A DNA stretch of 64,000 bases from contig JAQFVV010012508.1 of assembly GCA_028023455.1 (NCBI GenBank), positions 3,529,877 through 3,593,876 on the forward strand, in the 5' to 3' direction. The notes under the pieces were generated by a model that did not search any database, was not told the DNA's origin, and was given only the letters and a program-made list of their open reading frames with translations. The stretch is from Epiperipatus broadwayi. Its lineage: Eukaryota; Onychophora; Udeonychophora; Euonychophora; Peripatidae. A program made the position numbers and the translations under genes. Shown piece by piece: positions 36,810 to 48,540 of the stretch. Each line of letters opens with the position of its first letter. The stretch's first letter is position 1.

Positions 36810-37839
36810 TACAGAGCTGATTTATAATAAAGCTAATATTTTATAAATTTTTGTTTTTAATTAACGTATAAAATCCATCCTTTTAAAAAATAATCTTTAT
36901 TACAAATTTGCATAAGCAAATTGAAAAATCTTTTATTGTACAACATTGTTATATTAACTTGTACTGTTTGTGATTTGTGTTTGTATCCAGAGTGTGGATT
37001 TTTTTTTTCTGATATCTGAAGAATTTTCAACTTCAGAATTTTATGTTAGTAGGTTCATTCCAAAACTTACCAAGCTAATCATCCACGATTGGTTGAAACT
37101 CTTGAAGAGCCATATGATGTTTGAACATTGGAAGTTACAGAGATGAGTTGTGATCCATGGACTTTTAGCTCTTTAAGTTTACTGGTGACATTATCACCAT
37201 TTTAAATTATGCAGAGCATTAATGGCTGATAAATAGGTATAACAAAAAACAAACACAATTGTAATATATTTTTACCATTTTTAAGGAAAATATCAACTAC
37301 ATTTTGGGGCAAAATTTCACCCACCAATAGATTTAAATGTGCCTAGTGTCTAAATCTGATTTATTTTAATTAGATGGTAAATATGAAAAAAAGAGAAAAG
37401 TTTACTTCTAATCTAATCTTTCCAACTCTGGATGTGAATTAAGCACTGATATATATATATATATTCTGTTAGTAATCAATTCTCTTCTGAATTTAATTAA
37501 TTTTTCTTTATTGTTTTTATGACCAGAAAACTGCATCATCTTAAAAATTATGAAAAATACTTATTTCATTTATATTTGATAACACCAAGACTGGAATTTG
37601 CAGAAGTGCATAAACATAAAATAATTAATAATTGGCAGAAAATGTCAAGTTCATCATAACTATAAATGATGCATTAACATACCTGTAGACAAATGATAAA
37701 ATTTTAATGTGTTCTACAGCAATTGTATATATGGATTCATTGAGATTTAGATGATGAATAATTTTTTTGTATAGTTGAGTCTTCATATAATGGAAACATA
37801 ATTTGTTAGAAAGATTATTTTTCTAAGTAATCATTGTAC
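36810..37839. other. AT-rich DNA, no gene recognised
   Basis: No coding or repeat signal that I can classify. Confidence 0.5.
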
Positions 37840-37871
37840 AGGAAGTATGGAGGTGTTTATTATATCTATAA

Positions 37872-38243
37872 GATATTACACATGGGTAAGAGAAAGGTTA
37901 ATAACTCCGTGGGTGTAAAATAAAAAAAAAATCATATATTAATCTTTAACTGAGGTTTAAAGTTTATATGTGTGCTAGAGATAATCTCTAGTTTCAAAAA
38001 TGATGAGTAATAATCATTATTGTATTTATCTGAAATGGATGGCTTGAAAGTTGTGAGTGGAGGAAGTTTGACAATGGTAAATGAAAATGTAACAATTTAC
38101 TCTAGATAAATACTTTTCATATAATAAAGATATATATGAGAGATAGTGACCTGGGCCAACTGACTAGTGCTGGTTCAGCACGTAATGCATCTTGGGAGTC
38201 ATTTGTCTTTTATATCTTTATTTAAGTGAATTTAAAAAGAATG
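37872..38243 (+). mobile_element. HF3-related element flanked by a 32-bp direct repeat
   Basis: The 32 bp beginning AGGAAGTATGGAGGTGTTTA are identical at 37840-37871 and 38244-38275, directly abutting a 372-bp insert. The insert holds the block shared with 28008-28140 and a diverged HF3-type hammerhead at 38146. Long target duplications of variable size are known for Penelope-like elements. The perfect repeat implies a recent insertion even though its ribozyme core has decayed. Confidence 0.8.
38146..38202 (+). ncRNA. Degenerate hammerhead-like fold (HF3 relative)
   Basis: Outer stem I GTGAC/GTCAT, inner stem I CCAA/TTGG and stem II GTGC/GCAC are all paired. The core reads CTGACTA and GTAA, so two essential bases are lost. 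The outer stem sequence differs from other HF3 copies, yet it still pairs. Confidence 0.55.
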
Positions 38244-38275
38244 AGGAAGTATGGAGGTGTTTATTATATCTATAA

Positions 38276-40474
38276 TAAATTTTTTATGTTTTTCAATGAC
38301 GTAAATCATTGATTTAGCTATTTTCTGCTATTGGTTATTGATAAAAGAAAATTGGCTACAGTTAAATGTTTATAAACATGAGTGAATAATTTTTTTTTAG
38401 TGAATAGAGAAGATTAGATCACTGTTAATCACTTATTGACTATATTTATATGAAGAATAATGACAAATTTTAGGTTGATTTACAACTTTAAAGTCACTTA
38501 ATGGTGTTGCCTCAGATGGAAATTTTTTTTTTTTAATTGTCAGTAACGAATAACTTTAATTTTTTATAATATAAATTTAATATATAATTTAGAGATGGTG
38601 AATTAATTTCTGGCAGAATCTCAAAATTAGAAAACTATCAAGTTTAATATTCTGGAACATTAATATTGCATCACTGTTTTAATAACTGGAAAAGTCTATA
38701 TGCAAATTATTAATAATGAAAAGTATGATGAAATTGGTAAAAAAATGCGTTAACATTTTTAAAAGTAGGGATGTAATATCGTATAACTTTGAATATAGCA
38801 CATACTTTTTATCCAAATTTTGGACCTGTAAAAGTGGGAGGGGAGTTTCTTAAATTCGAAGCAAAAATTTTATTAATTTATAGACCCCCCTTCCCCAATT
38901 TTATAAGCTTAAAATCCTACTGCATATTGAATTCAGAGGGGTCATCTTATATTCAAAGTAATATGGGCAATAGGAAATTGCAAGAAATATTGAAGGAAAA
39001 TTATTTAGCATGTCACTTTGAGATTTGCCAGCAAAGCAGAGAGCAAGATCTCTGACACTTTTACAAGCCTGAAGATGAAATGAGACATTTTAAACATTTG
39101 AAAGTTGCAAATCATAATTTTTCTCATTGGTTAGTGCTGCAATTGATCATTAAATTATGTATTTTTCAACATGTTAAACACAAAAGAGCATCCCAGTGGG
39201 ATGTGTTGCAAAATACATCTGATACCTCAGTTTCAATTGAGTTTTTATGAATTACAGAAGTATGAACTTAAGTTATGCATATATGAAATTTCATTTGATG
39301 ACACGCCAGACGGAAGTTCCTGATTTCTTACTAACATCATTTTATTTATTTACTATCAGATAATAGTAAAAAATGTGTACTGAATACTATAATTGCAGTT
39401 TTATAATTCATATGTAGAATTTTGAAAAATATCTATCTTTAAAATATTTCAAAAACTATCTCTGCTTTCAATCTTATATAGTTTTTAAAACAAAATTTGG
39501 CCAAAAGCTATCTAACTTCATATTTTACACATGATTAATTCTGGTGAGTCAGCTAAGACCCATTTCAGATCTTTTCAAATATCTAAAGGCATTTCACTGC
39601 TAAGAAGAATTAATTTTCACATTTAAATACATATATAGGAGGTTTTTTTCCCCTATAATTCCGAATAAAACCATAGTATCAATACTTGTAGGATTTTTAA
39701 TCTGTGGTTAATTTGATGTGTAAAATCTAAAATTTATTCTTTAATAGAATAAAAATGTTACTTGTAATGATGTAATACAACATCATAGATAATTCATTTA
39801 GTGCGATATTATAATTGTGTAGTATGTTTTTAGAATTATTAATGTGTAAAATATTAATTCATTAAATAAATGTTTCCTTATGTACTTTTATTTGACCCTA
39901 GTACTAAAACGATTTTTTTCCCAAGCCTTTAAACCAGCGGTTTACTTTTATATTTATTTACACCCAAAATATCACAGTATTGATTTTTTTTTTGTTGTTA
40001 ATAATATTTAGGTAGGAAGTAATTTATATACTTTTTTTTTTATATTAAAAAAAAATATTGATAACAAACTATATACAAATATTAACATATTTATAGTATA
40101 ACAAATTTGTCACATAGGCAAAAGTCTGATGAGACTACAACCGTAATGATATAGGTAATACAATAAGTTGTTTAGCTCCAATGAAGTGGAGTCCAAATGT
40201 GAAGATTGACATATTCTAGTATTGCATAATCATGATAACTAAACTGAAGGAGAGTTCAAATATTTATTTTCAGGAATGAAGCCTGATGGGGAGTATTAAA
40301 GGGAATAAAGGCTTAAATTATGAGAGAGGGACAACTAAGATAGATTGTGGTCATGATTAAAATTTGAGAGAATATAGGATGAGTTGAACCATTCCTTGTT
40401 ATTTTTTTTAGTACATTATATTTTTTATTTCAAATATTACGCAATAGCGTGCAAACCACATAGTTGTTAGTAAT
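38276..40474. other. AT-rich DNA, no gene recognised
   Basis: A short region at 38789-38960 with AAAGTGGGAGGGGAG and GGGGTCATCTTATATTC recalls the termini of pogo-like MITEs, but no paired end was found. The 88-codon frame there lacks an ATG start and has no recognisable domain. Confidence 0.4.
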
Positions 40475-40488
40475 TTATATATTTATTT

Positions 40489-40588
40489 ATTTTCATGTGT
40501 CATAGCATCGGCCGGGAAGCGAGCCCGCTAATCTGGGACAACTGCTTGTAAGGCGGCTGTGCTGACCTTTCGACCACCAACTCTTGAC
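40489..40588 (-). repeat. tRNA-derived SINE, minus
   Basis: Minus strand: AGTTGGTGGTCGAAAGGTCA, loop CTTACAA, CCCAGATTAGCGGGCTCGCT, tail GCTATGACACATG and an A/T run. It is flanked by a perfect 14-bp target duplication TTATATATTTATTT (40475-40488 and 40589-40602). Confidence 0.85.
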
Positions 40589-40602
40589 TTATATATTTAT
40601 TT

Positions 40603-41005
40603 TATATATTCATTTACCTTATACGTTAATATTCTATTTTTTTTAAATATAATAATAAAATTGTAATCTATTTGTCTAATTTCTAAATGATATTAAAGCC
40701 ATATTAATCTAATAATAAGTTAATAAATGAACTGAAAGTTTCTGATAATTTTTTATTTATTTACAATATCTTATTATTTTTACTCTGATTTGTTAGGATT
40801 CTTATTTATTGTTATTTTTTTAATTATTGTTTGTGAATGATTATTTAAAAATAATGAGTTATAAAATTAGGATCAAAATGTCAGTATTATTATACTTATT
40901 AATTTTGTAACTTCAAAGTAAGATGGAGCTATTTATTTAAAACGTTAATTACTTTGTATTTAACTTTTCTCATTTTTTAATTTTATTGTTCAATTCTCTC
41001 TCTTT
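40603..41005. other. AT-rich DNA, no gene recognised
   Basis: No coding or repeat signal that I can classify. Confidence 0.5.
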
Positions 41006-41097
41006 CTTTTTTTTTTTTTCATGTGTCAAAGCATCGGCCGGGAAGCGAACCCTCAAACTCGGGACAACTGCTTGTAAGGCAGCTGTGCAGACCACTC
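41006..41097 (-). repeat. tRNA-derived SINE, minus, 5'-truncated
   Basis: The same family as 40489, with the tail complement CATGTGTCAAAGCATCGGCC and loop CTTACAA. The 5' edge stops inside the D-arm (GTGGTCTGCAC), so it is truncated. No clear target duplication was seen. Confidence 0.75.
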
Positions 41098-41099
41098 TT

Positions 41100-41650
41100 T
41101 TTAGTTAAAATTATTACTAGATCCAATTTGATAGAACTTTTTGAAAATTTTTCTGAATGAAATATAACAAAATTGTTTAAGGGTCATATTTAAAATTTTG
41201 TGGTGGAGGGGGGGGGGATCTTTAATGGAACATGCCTTACTAACCAATAATAAATCACTCCATCCTCATCCAGTTTTTTCTAGTGTAGTGAAAGATTAAT
41301 AGAATGGTTCTTTCCACAAATTGTTAAACTAGCTATTTGTCATCATAAAAGAATTTGGTGCTTAACCTATTTGATTTATAGATTTCATTTTGCTTGCTAT
41401 TGAAAGGTTCAGTGTCTAGTTTTACAGGTAAATCACATGTGTGTATAGTATTGATAAACCATTATGAATTAATTTTAAAGCCTTTTTAGGACCTAAATTA
41501 AATGGCTTTTTTTTTATATGTACAAAAATACAAAGCAACTTTATATATTTTGTATTAAAATATAAATTAAATTTTAAAAAATTGAAATATTGCTGATAAT
41601 TTTTTTTCATTAATCGTTTGAAATATTACAATAGAACTCAGAAAAAAAAG
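41100..41650. other. AT-rich DNA, no gene recognised
   Basis: Only a G-run (41207-41217) is distinctive. Confidence 0.5.
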
Positions 41651-41665
41651 TTAAATAATTTAAAT

Positions 41666-42070
41666 AGAGGGATTTGAACTTAGGATTTTCAGTTTATATT
41701 CATCCTCCACTCTATCCTTAACAACCGATATGCATAACTATACAAATGTGAAAAATATAAATGATCCCCAATATGCCAATTTCGTGCGGAACCAGCACTC
41801 ATCAGTTAGCCCAGATCATAATTTCCCAGCATATATATATATACAATCAAATGCTCCGCTTATATTAAGATAGCAATTCCTTAAACTTTAATAAACAGGC
41901 TTCAACCTTTTCATACATATATTAGGGATCATTTATCTTTTTCATATGTGTGTGCTCATGTGTATCTGCTGCTTGAAATAGATTAGAGAACGAATATAGA
42001 CTGAAAAACCTAAGTTCAAATTCATCTATTTGCTATAGTAAACATTCAGTATAGTGAATGAATAGGTTAA
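41666..42070 (-). mobile_element. HF3 foldback element with 15-bp TSD
   Basis: A perfect target duplication TTAAATAATTTAAAT flanks it (41651-41665 and 42071-42085). The left arm (41667-41775, tRNA-like part plus one side of the hammerhead) pairs with 41925-42030. Both arms share private variants such as TGAACTTAGG and the spacing after the B box. The hammerhead lies on the minus strand near the inner edge of the left arm. Confidence 0.85.
41761..41819 (-). ncRNA. Hammerhead ribozyme fold, type I (HF3), best stem II
   Basis: Minus-strand order: ATGATC (outer stem I), bulge, GCTAA (inner stem I), CTGATGA, stem II GTGC-TGGTTCC-GCAC with the canonical G-C first pair, GAAA, stem III of one U-A pair closing TGGC, U, A, then TTGGG and GATCAT closing stem I. 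One inner stem I pair is G-G. The outer stem is ATGATC/GATCAT here but TAATC/GATTA in other copies, a compensatory change. Confidence 0.7.
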
Positions 42071-42320
42071 TTAAATAATTTAAATTTTCTTCTAGGAAGT
42101 CAAGACATTTGAATTAAAAAAAGCTATTTCTTTTCTATACCAGTAATGGAAATTTTAAAAAAACTAATTGAAAATCCCAATTTCCATAGGGTTGTAATTT
42201 ATAAGTAATCTAATATTCTGAATTAAATTTTAATTTAGAGTAATCACAATGTATATAAAAACAGCAATAAATATATATTGTATCTAATTTTTAAATAAAA
42301 TTGCAAAGGGTTACCATTAT

Positions 42321-42548
42321 TAAAACAGGCAAAACTCTCCATACAGTAGTACCACTCCATGCCAACCAGAGTAATCAATGGATGCCAGAAGGCTTGTGCA
42401 TAAAATCCTTATCTAGTGCTTATTCATCCAATACCCCCAGACTAGTTTCTGGCTTATGGCACTGAGTGGCACTACTGTATGGAGAGTTTTGCCTGTTTTA
42501 ATAACAGTAATGTGCTAGCATAAGAATAGTGATCATGTGATGTTTAGT
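42321..42548 (+). mobile_element. HF1 foldback element
   Basis: A 12-bp target duplication GGTTACCATTAT flanks it (42309-42320 and 42549-42560). The left arm runs from TAAAACAGGCAAAACTCTCC through the GUC side of the hammerhead, then jumps at CTTATGG to the outer part of the right arm (CACTGAGTGGCACTACTG). Half of the hammerhead, including CTGATGA, is deleted. It ends with the family tail ATCATGTGATGTTTAGTG. Confidence 0.85.
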
Positions 42549-42560
42549 GGTTACCATTAT

Positions 42561-43127
42561 AATAATGTTTATTTTTTTTTATATTTGTGATTTCTTGACT
42601 AATTGTATTTATCTATATATTGTATTCATTTTGAATGTTAAATATTTACAAGTTTGACTAATTTTTTATTATTTATCATCAACATTTTTATCTTTTTTTT
42701 GTTTTACAGTTTAACTGATTTGTTTTGACATGTTATTAAAGCTATACAGTATACTTCGTTTATATTGATAAATAATATAGTTATAAATAAGTAATTTATT
42801 ATTTATATAGCATAGACTGCATATGTAAAATATAAAGAAGGAACAAATCTCCGATCATGCACTTTACGAATTTACATGCATTCGGTTTGTACAATTCAAT
42901 TAACAATTTATAACACAGGCATACAATAGAAGCCCTGATTTCAGCACAGGTGAGCAAATACTGGCTTATATATAGATAAGCTCTAAGCATAAGCATACAC
43001 ATGCTTTTTAAATTGAAGCTCATAGGTGAGTGCATGTAAATTTGTAAAGCATGTCAACGGAGGTTTGTTCATTCTTTATAACAGTTATAAATAGTAATTT
43101 ATTTTTTTTATTCTGCAATAAAAGAAA
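42561..43127. other. AT-rich DNA, no gene recognised
   Basis: No coding or repeat signal that I can classify. Confidence 0.5.
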
Positions 43128-43470
43128 TATATTTCAAACTCTTCTATGCTCTCCTCATATGTACCTTATTGCCACTTTTATATATAATTATCCTTTATTT
43201 TCCTTACAGTTTTGACAGTTCTGCAATCTTCATCAGAGCTATTTTTAACCTTCACCTTCCTATTTTTACAGTTGTAACTGATTGTAAAAAAATATAAATA
43301 TATAAATCAGTTATGATTGTAAAAAGAGGAAGTTGAAGGTTAAAAAGAACTTTGATGAAGACTGCATGACAGTCGAAACTGTAAGGAAAATAAAGGAGTA
43401 ATTATATGTGAAAGTTGCATTAAGGTGTATATGAGAAGTGCATAGAAGAGTTTAATACATATGAATATAT
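43128..43470. repeat. Palindromic element with hammerhead-like core in both arms (P2)
   Basis: About 150 bp of 43130-43285 pair with 43310-43465 around a centre near 43298. The right arm reads TTGATGA, A, GACTGC-ATGA-CAGTC, GAAACTGTAAGG (43346-43382); the left arm carries the complement of CTCTGATGAAGATTGCAG and AAAACTGTAAGG. The stem II motif differs between the arms. No flanking duplication was evident. Confidence 0.75.
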
Positions 43471-43474
43471 GAAG

Positions 43475-44228
43475 AAAGATGCGTAAAAAGTAAAAAGAGA
43501 AGATATAAGAATAATAAAGCTTCTAACAATAAAAGAAATACAGTATTTTTTATTAATATAGAAAACAGTCCAATGGTTTATTACTTGGGAGTTCATAAGA
43601 TATTTGTGCACAAAATGGCATGGCTGAATCATGATTCATAAACCTTGAGCATCAGAATATGCCACCCTATATAGGTCATTTATGACAATTTTGTTAATCT
43701 ATTATTAATATAGCTATATTGATTTAATTTACATTTGATGAAGTTGACTAGTATTGGATAAACATATTATGTTTCTATTCCAGAAACAGTTTATACAAAA
43801 GTTGCTTTTATTTTTATGGTAAATGCAAAGACTTTTTTTAGTGTGTTCATATATTCTTTCATATCTTATTCCATCTCTAATATAAACATATAAAGGTTTA
43901 TTTGTATTTTGTCTGTGTCCGATTACAAATAAAAGTATTCCTTAAATTGACATTGGTTTTTTTTTTAATTTCATTCAAAATATATTATTATTATTTGAAA
44001 ATACAATTTAATCCAAAGTATTATTTTAATTTAGCTCCGGAATTCCTCATTCATCACTTCTATTCAGAATTAGCAGCAACATAATTGACTAATGACATGT
44101 TATGAAACCAACTTCATGAGTTGTAATCTCATTAAGTGTAACCACTAATTAATGGATTGTCTCACAAAAATGGGGGATAAAAGTGTGAGTTAAAATGACA
44201 GCAGCCATTTTATATCTAAAATATATTT
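43475..44228. other. AT-rich DNA, no gene recognised
   Basis: No coding or repeat signal that I can classify. Confidence 0.5.
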
Positions 44229-44229
44229 A

Positions 44230-44665
44230 TAGGTAGTACTAGCATAGGAATCAAACCTGGATCTTTAGATTCTTTGAGTATTGAAATTTACTCTCCCCTT
44301 TTCTTCAGATTGTTGCTGGCCTGACAAGTGACAGTACTAGCATGGGAATCGAACCTGAACCCTTAGATTCTTTGAGTATTGAATTTTAAGGGGGGATTAC
44401 CTTAACATTCAATACTCAAGAATTTAAGGGTCCAGATTCGATTGCCATGCTATTACTGTCACTCAGGCCAGCAACACCTGCAGAAGAGGAGAGAATAATA
44501 CCTCTTGAAACATTGTGCATATACTAGTTTGTGTGCTACTACTAACAGTTAAATGTATTCAAAATATTTAAATAAAGTCAATTTTTTCTAAAGACATTCA
44601 ATACTCATAGTAGATAATGGAAATAGTCCAACATATAAATACAACTAAAACACCATCATTACAAA
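44230..44665. repeat. SINE-L head-to-tail and inverted array
   Basis: The segment TAGCAT.GGAATC.AACCT....CTTTAGATTCTTTGAGTATTG occurs twice in direct orientation (44241-44287 and 44338-44384), about 97 bp apart. The second copy is followed by its inverted partner (44399-44495, beginning CCTTAACATTCAATACTC), and that partner continues into the SINE-L body on the plus strand to about 44665. So one locus holds both a tandem and an inverted junction of the same unit. Confidence 0.75.
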
Positions 44666-44669
44666 CCTT

Positions 44670-46280
44670 CAGGAAAACATTTATAAATTTATATTTCTTG
44701 CACTGTGGCATACTTTTGTATGACATGGTATTTAACATATATTTTATCCCTTTTATGTTGTGTTCAATTTCATGTCTAGCAATAGGGCCTTTTAATATAT
44801 GTATTCAAACAGTATAGTTCACTTACTTACTGTTCATGCATTGGATATTATCATATTGAATATTATTTTGGAATACAATAAGTTAATGACTGATTAATAC
44901 CTATCATCATTATTTCTTTATATGGATATCCCCATCTGTTGACATCCTTATATTAAATATGTAGTTAATTTCAATCACAAACAAATATCTACTTCTCCTT
45001 TTGAAGGGATGGGTGTCTTGTGTTTACAACTAATTATGTACGGTAATTTTTTTTTCTATCATTGAAGAATGACTTAACAATACAATGAGTAAACTTGATC
45101 CTGTTCCGTCCTATGCCAAAACAATAGCTCATTATTTTCTGGTTTACCCTTATATAACCTTATCTTTGTTAAATAAATGACATAGAAGCCACTTTAAACA
45201 ATACAATTTTGTAAAAAAAAAAAATTAATAAATAATTATTAAATTTCTACTATAACATTTAATTCCTACTCGTTTTCATATTAATCATTAATTAAATTGA
45301 TGACTTATTAAGTAAAATATAGAAATTCAGAATATTGAATTTTGAAAATTTTTGATATAGCATGCTAATTCATTAATTAATCTATTTTAAGAAATAGTCT
45401 CTCGATAGTTTTCATTAATATTACTGCATTTATTTTACTTATAATTACTAACTTATAAATACTTATTATTGGCATGTGTAATGTGTACATGGGACAAATG
45501 TGGTAAAAATATTTCATTAACATACATTTTTAGGATCAAATATATAATTGAAATATTGTGGAGAAAATTGTTAATCAGCTGGGATATATAAAACAATAAG
45601 TTGCCTAGTGAGTTTGAACTAAGTTCAAGTCTCATCCATGCAATATATGTATCAGTAATAATATTGCTTTTTATTAATATTAAGTAAAGTTTATTTTACA
45701 TTACAGTATTATCAATACTACACTATTTATAAAGTAATATTACTTATTAGCAATTCATTAGTAAAATTATTTTCACATTTGTGCTTTTTTATTGAGAACT
45801 TTTTTGAACTCAGCATATAGGATGACTTAAGAACCTTTCCATGTGTTCATTTCGGTATTTTAAAAATGATGATTTGTATCTACCTATACCATTTCAAAAT
45901 CTTATCCCACTATGTTGAGAGAGAATTAAAAGATGGTTATGCCAGATGTATCACTGTTGTTTATTGGCAGATCAGTTACTACATGTAAGCTACAATCTCA
46001 TAATTTGAAATTATCTCATTATTATTGCCCTTTACAACATGTGCTTAGTATGCTAAGGTACAGTAAATAAATACTGTGGGCATTTTTTAAAGGAATCTAA
46101 TATCGCTCTAATATAAACCTGTGGTAGTGCATGCTTGTAAAACTATGGGAAATAAGCTAATTCAAAATTTCAAAGTTTATTTACTATTTCTACTTAAAAA
46201 CAAATATTAATATAACAATAATATTTTATATAAGTTAAAAAAAACAAGCATCCTTATAGTTATTATTAATGTAATAATAA
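44670..46280. other. AT-rich DNA, no gene recognised
   Basis: No coding or repeat signal that I can classify. Confidence 0.5.
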
Positions 46281-46480
46281 TATCATCTATGTTCTTTATT
46301 ACTTTTTATAATGCTTTTTTACAACCTACTATGACTGTTTCAATTGCCCCAGCAATCTTCTTTAGAACTTAAGATTTGGAAATATAAGTAGAAATTCTGA
46401 AGAAGATTGTTGGTGCAATCGAAACCGTCATAGTGAGTTGTAAAAAAGCATTGTAAAAAGTAATAAAGAACATAACTGAT
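46281..46480. repeat. Palindromic element with hammerhead-like core in both arms (P3)
   Basis: The arms 46288-46372 and 46380-46475 pair around a centre near 46376. The right arm carries CTGAAGA, A, GATTG-TTGGTG-CAATC, GAAACCGTC; the left arm has the complement of the same motif, with GAAACAGTC. Confidence 0.75.
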
Positions 46481-46484
46481 ATTA

Positions 46485-47280
46485 ATATGATATGGATTTG
46501 GTAATGCAATAAGAAAGATAAAGTTATTATTAATGTAAATGGTGTTTTTACCTTTCGCACATGCACATACATACGAGTTTATATAATTCGGTTCCTTTCA
46601 AACTTAATTTAAAATTATTTAATATACAGCTTATTTGAGTCTATTTAATAAACATTTTATTTGTTTGACCATTGACTTAAACATAATCTTTTAATATCTT
46701 TATTAAAGTTCTGAATATATTTGCAGATATTTTAAGTCATTACAATTTGGGGAAGTAAATAAATTTAAATAGTATGATATTTTCTTTAAGTATTTAATAG
46801 TAATAACATTTAACACCTTTACTTGGAATAATCTAATTGCATCTTATCAATAAATTTTGACATATTTTGAAATCCCTTTGATTAACATAAGGAATAAATA
46901 TTGAATTAAATAAAGCATGATACAGAGAAGGTCTTTCATTTTTTAAGACAATATATTTTATTTTAATACTAACATTTAAATCTGTTTAATCTCATTTTTA
47001 TTTGTGTTTGCAGAAAAAACAGTTCTTTATTTAAGAAGATAACAGACTTCATATTTAAGCCATAGAAGCTCTTAAATTTGAGTTTCTCTTTATAATGAAA
47101 TTTTTTTAAAATGTAAGATTATTGTAGAATTATATTTATTTTCCAGGTTCTCTATTTTATAGGATTAAAAGTTTCTTGAGGGCAACAGATAGTAATGAAG
47201 AATATCTCCAAAGAGAACAATTTGTGAAATAAAATATTAAATCTCAGAAATTCTCATATAGAAATAATGAGGGATGCTAA
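46485..47280. other. AT-rich DNA, no gene recognised
   Basis: No coding or repeat signal that I can classify. Confidence 0.5.
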
Positions 47281-47282
47281 TT

Positions 47283-47480
47283 GTTCTAACAAGCTTTATT
47301 GATAAATGCCACAAAAGAAAGCATTTAAAAATTTATCTAGAAACCCTTCCCAATCCTCAGATCACCAGTTTCATGCTTTGGCACTCCTCAGCGAGGTGTT
47401 AGGGTAGTTTCAGACACTGTTTACAAGCTTAAAAAAATTGGGTCATGTGATGTATGACTATTTTTTTATTCTCCATTTAG
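47283..47480. mobile_element. HF2 hammerhead element with ribozyme inverted relative to its tail
   Basis: HF2 is a family defined here. The ribozyme unit (AGTGTCTGAA..TACCCT.ACACCTC) lies on the minus strand at 47300-47435, while the family tail GGTCATGTGATGTATGACT lies on the plus strand at 47443-47461. In the other copy (61334-61540) unit and tail are on the same strand. The left edge (AACAAGCTTTATTGATAAAT) is the complement of the unit's 3' part. Boundaries are approximate. Confidence 0.7.
47355..47397 (-). ncRNA. Hammerhead ribozyme fold, type I (HF2)
   Basis: Minus-strand order: CCTCG (stem I), CTGAGGA, stem II GTGC-CAAA-GCAT, GAAA, CTGGTGA (eroded stem III), U, C (triplet AUC), TGAGG (stem I). 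Stem I forms five pairs, including one G-U. All catalytic core bases are present. Stem III, with C opposite A, is the weak point. Confidence 0.6.
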
Positions 47481-47489
47481 TTTTGTTTA

Positions 47490-48540
47490 CAGTGATATTA
47501 TTTCAAATAAATTCCAGGTGAATGAGATCCTTAAATTGAAACTTTCAATATTTATGTGATTTTAAACTTAGCATTTTATGACAAGCAATATTTAATTTAA
47601 AATACATTTTTTCATGTATTTATTCCCTATTAACAATTTGTTTACAATTAAGTTATAATTTGTAACATTCTGACCACTTTTAAGTAATTGATACTACTTC
47701 ATTGTTTCAAAAATGACAGCAACATGACCCAGCATCTAACAATCTCATTAGATGTGTATGAGATATACACATCAACGTCACTCCACATTTACTTCATATT
47801 TAGTTAACTAAAATCACTAAGACCACTGCACATTCCATAATCATTCCAACATTGTAAATTATGCTTAATTACATCTTTAATTAAAAATCGTTAATCACTG
47901 GTAATATCCAGAACCATTTTCAAATCCATTCTTCCAACAGCAAAGCTTTATTATCTGTGCTTAATATCCCAGGTGATGGGGATTTTGACTAGTCCTTTTT
48001 GCTTTTTCATGTCATTCCATCTGATGTCAAATATTTTATCTGTGGGTACAGTTTTAGATTTGGGGCTAGTACAAGCTGGCTTAACATTGGAGCTTATGAT
48101 ATCTGGATTATTAACATTTTAATTTTCTGCCATATTAGATAACAAATAATATATTTCTAAAGCTTGGAAATCATACTAACTAATATAAAATTCTATATCT
48201 TTATAATGTTCCTTACTTGTCTCAAAGAAATGTAATTTTATAAAATCCCAAACCTTTGATATTAGTATTCAGCCCATGTTATTTTTAAATTTCAAATATA
48301 TTTTTAAAATATTCAATTAATAAGTTTGAACTTTAAATAAAATTGACTTATCTGGTTCCCTGCAATGCATCTGAGTTTATAAGTTCATTATCAGTCGTTT
48401 ATTTATAGTTTTTACTTAACAAAATTTATATATTTAAAATAAATAAAATATTATTTATTCTTTAAAAAATAAAATTATTTAGTTATTGGATTTGTACATA
48501 ACTTGTGTATATATTTTACTTACCTATGCTTGTATACTTT
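47490..48540. other. AT-rich DNA, no gene recognised
   Basis: No coding or repeat signal that I can classify. Confidence 0.5.

Noticed and set aside
38789-39055. 88-codon frame resembling a pogo-like end region
   Set aside because: It has no ATG start and no domain, and only loose word similarity to MITE termini, with no partner end found.
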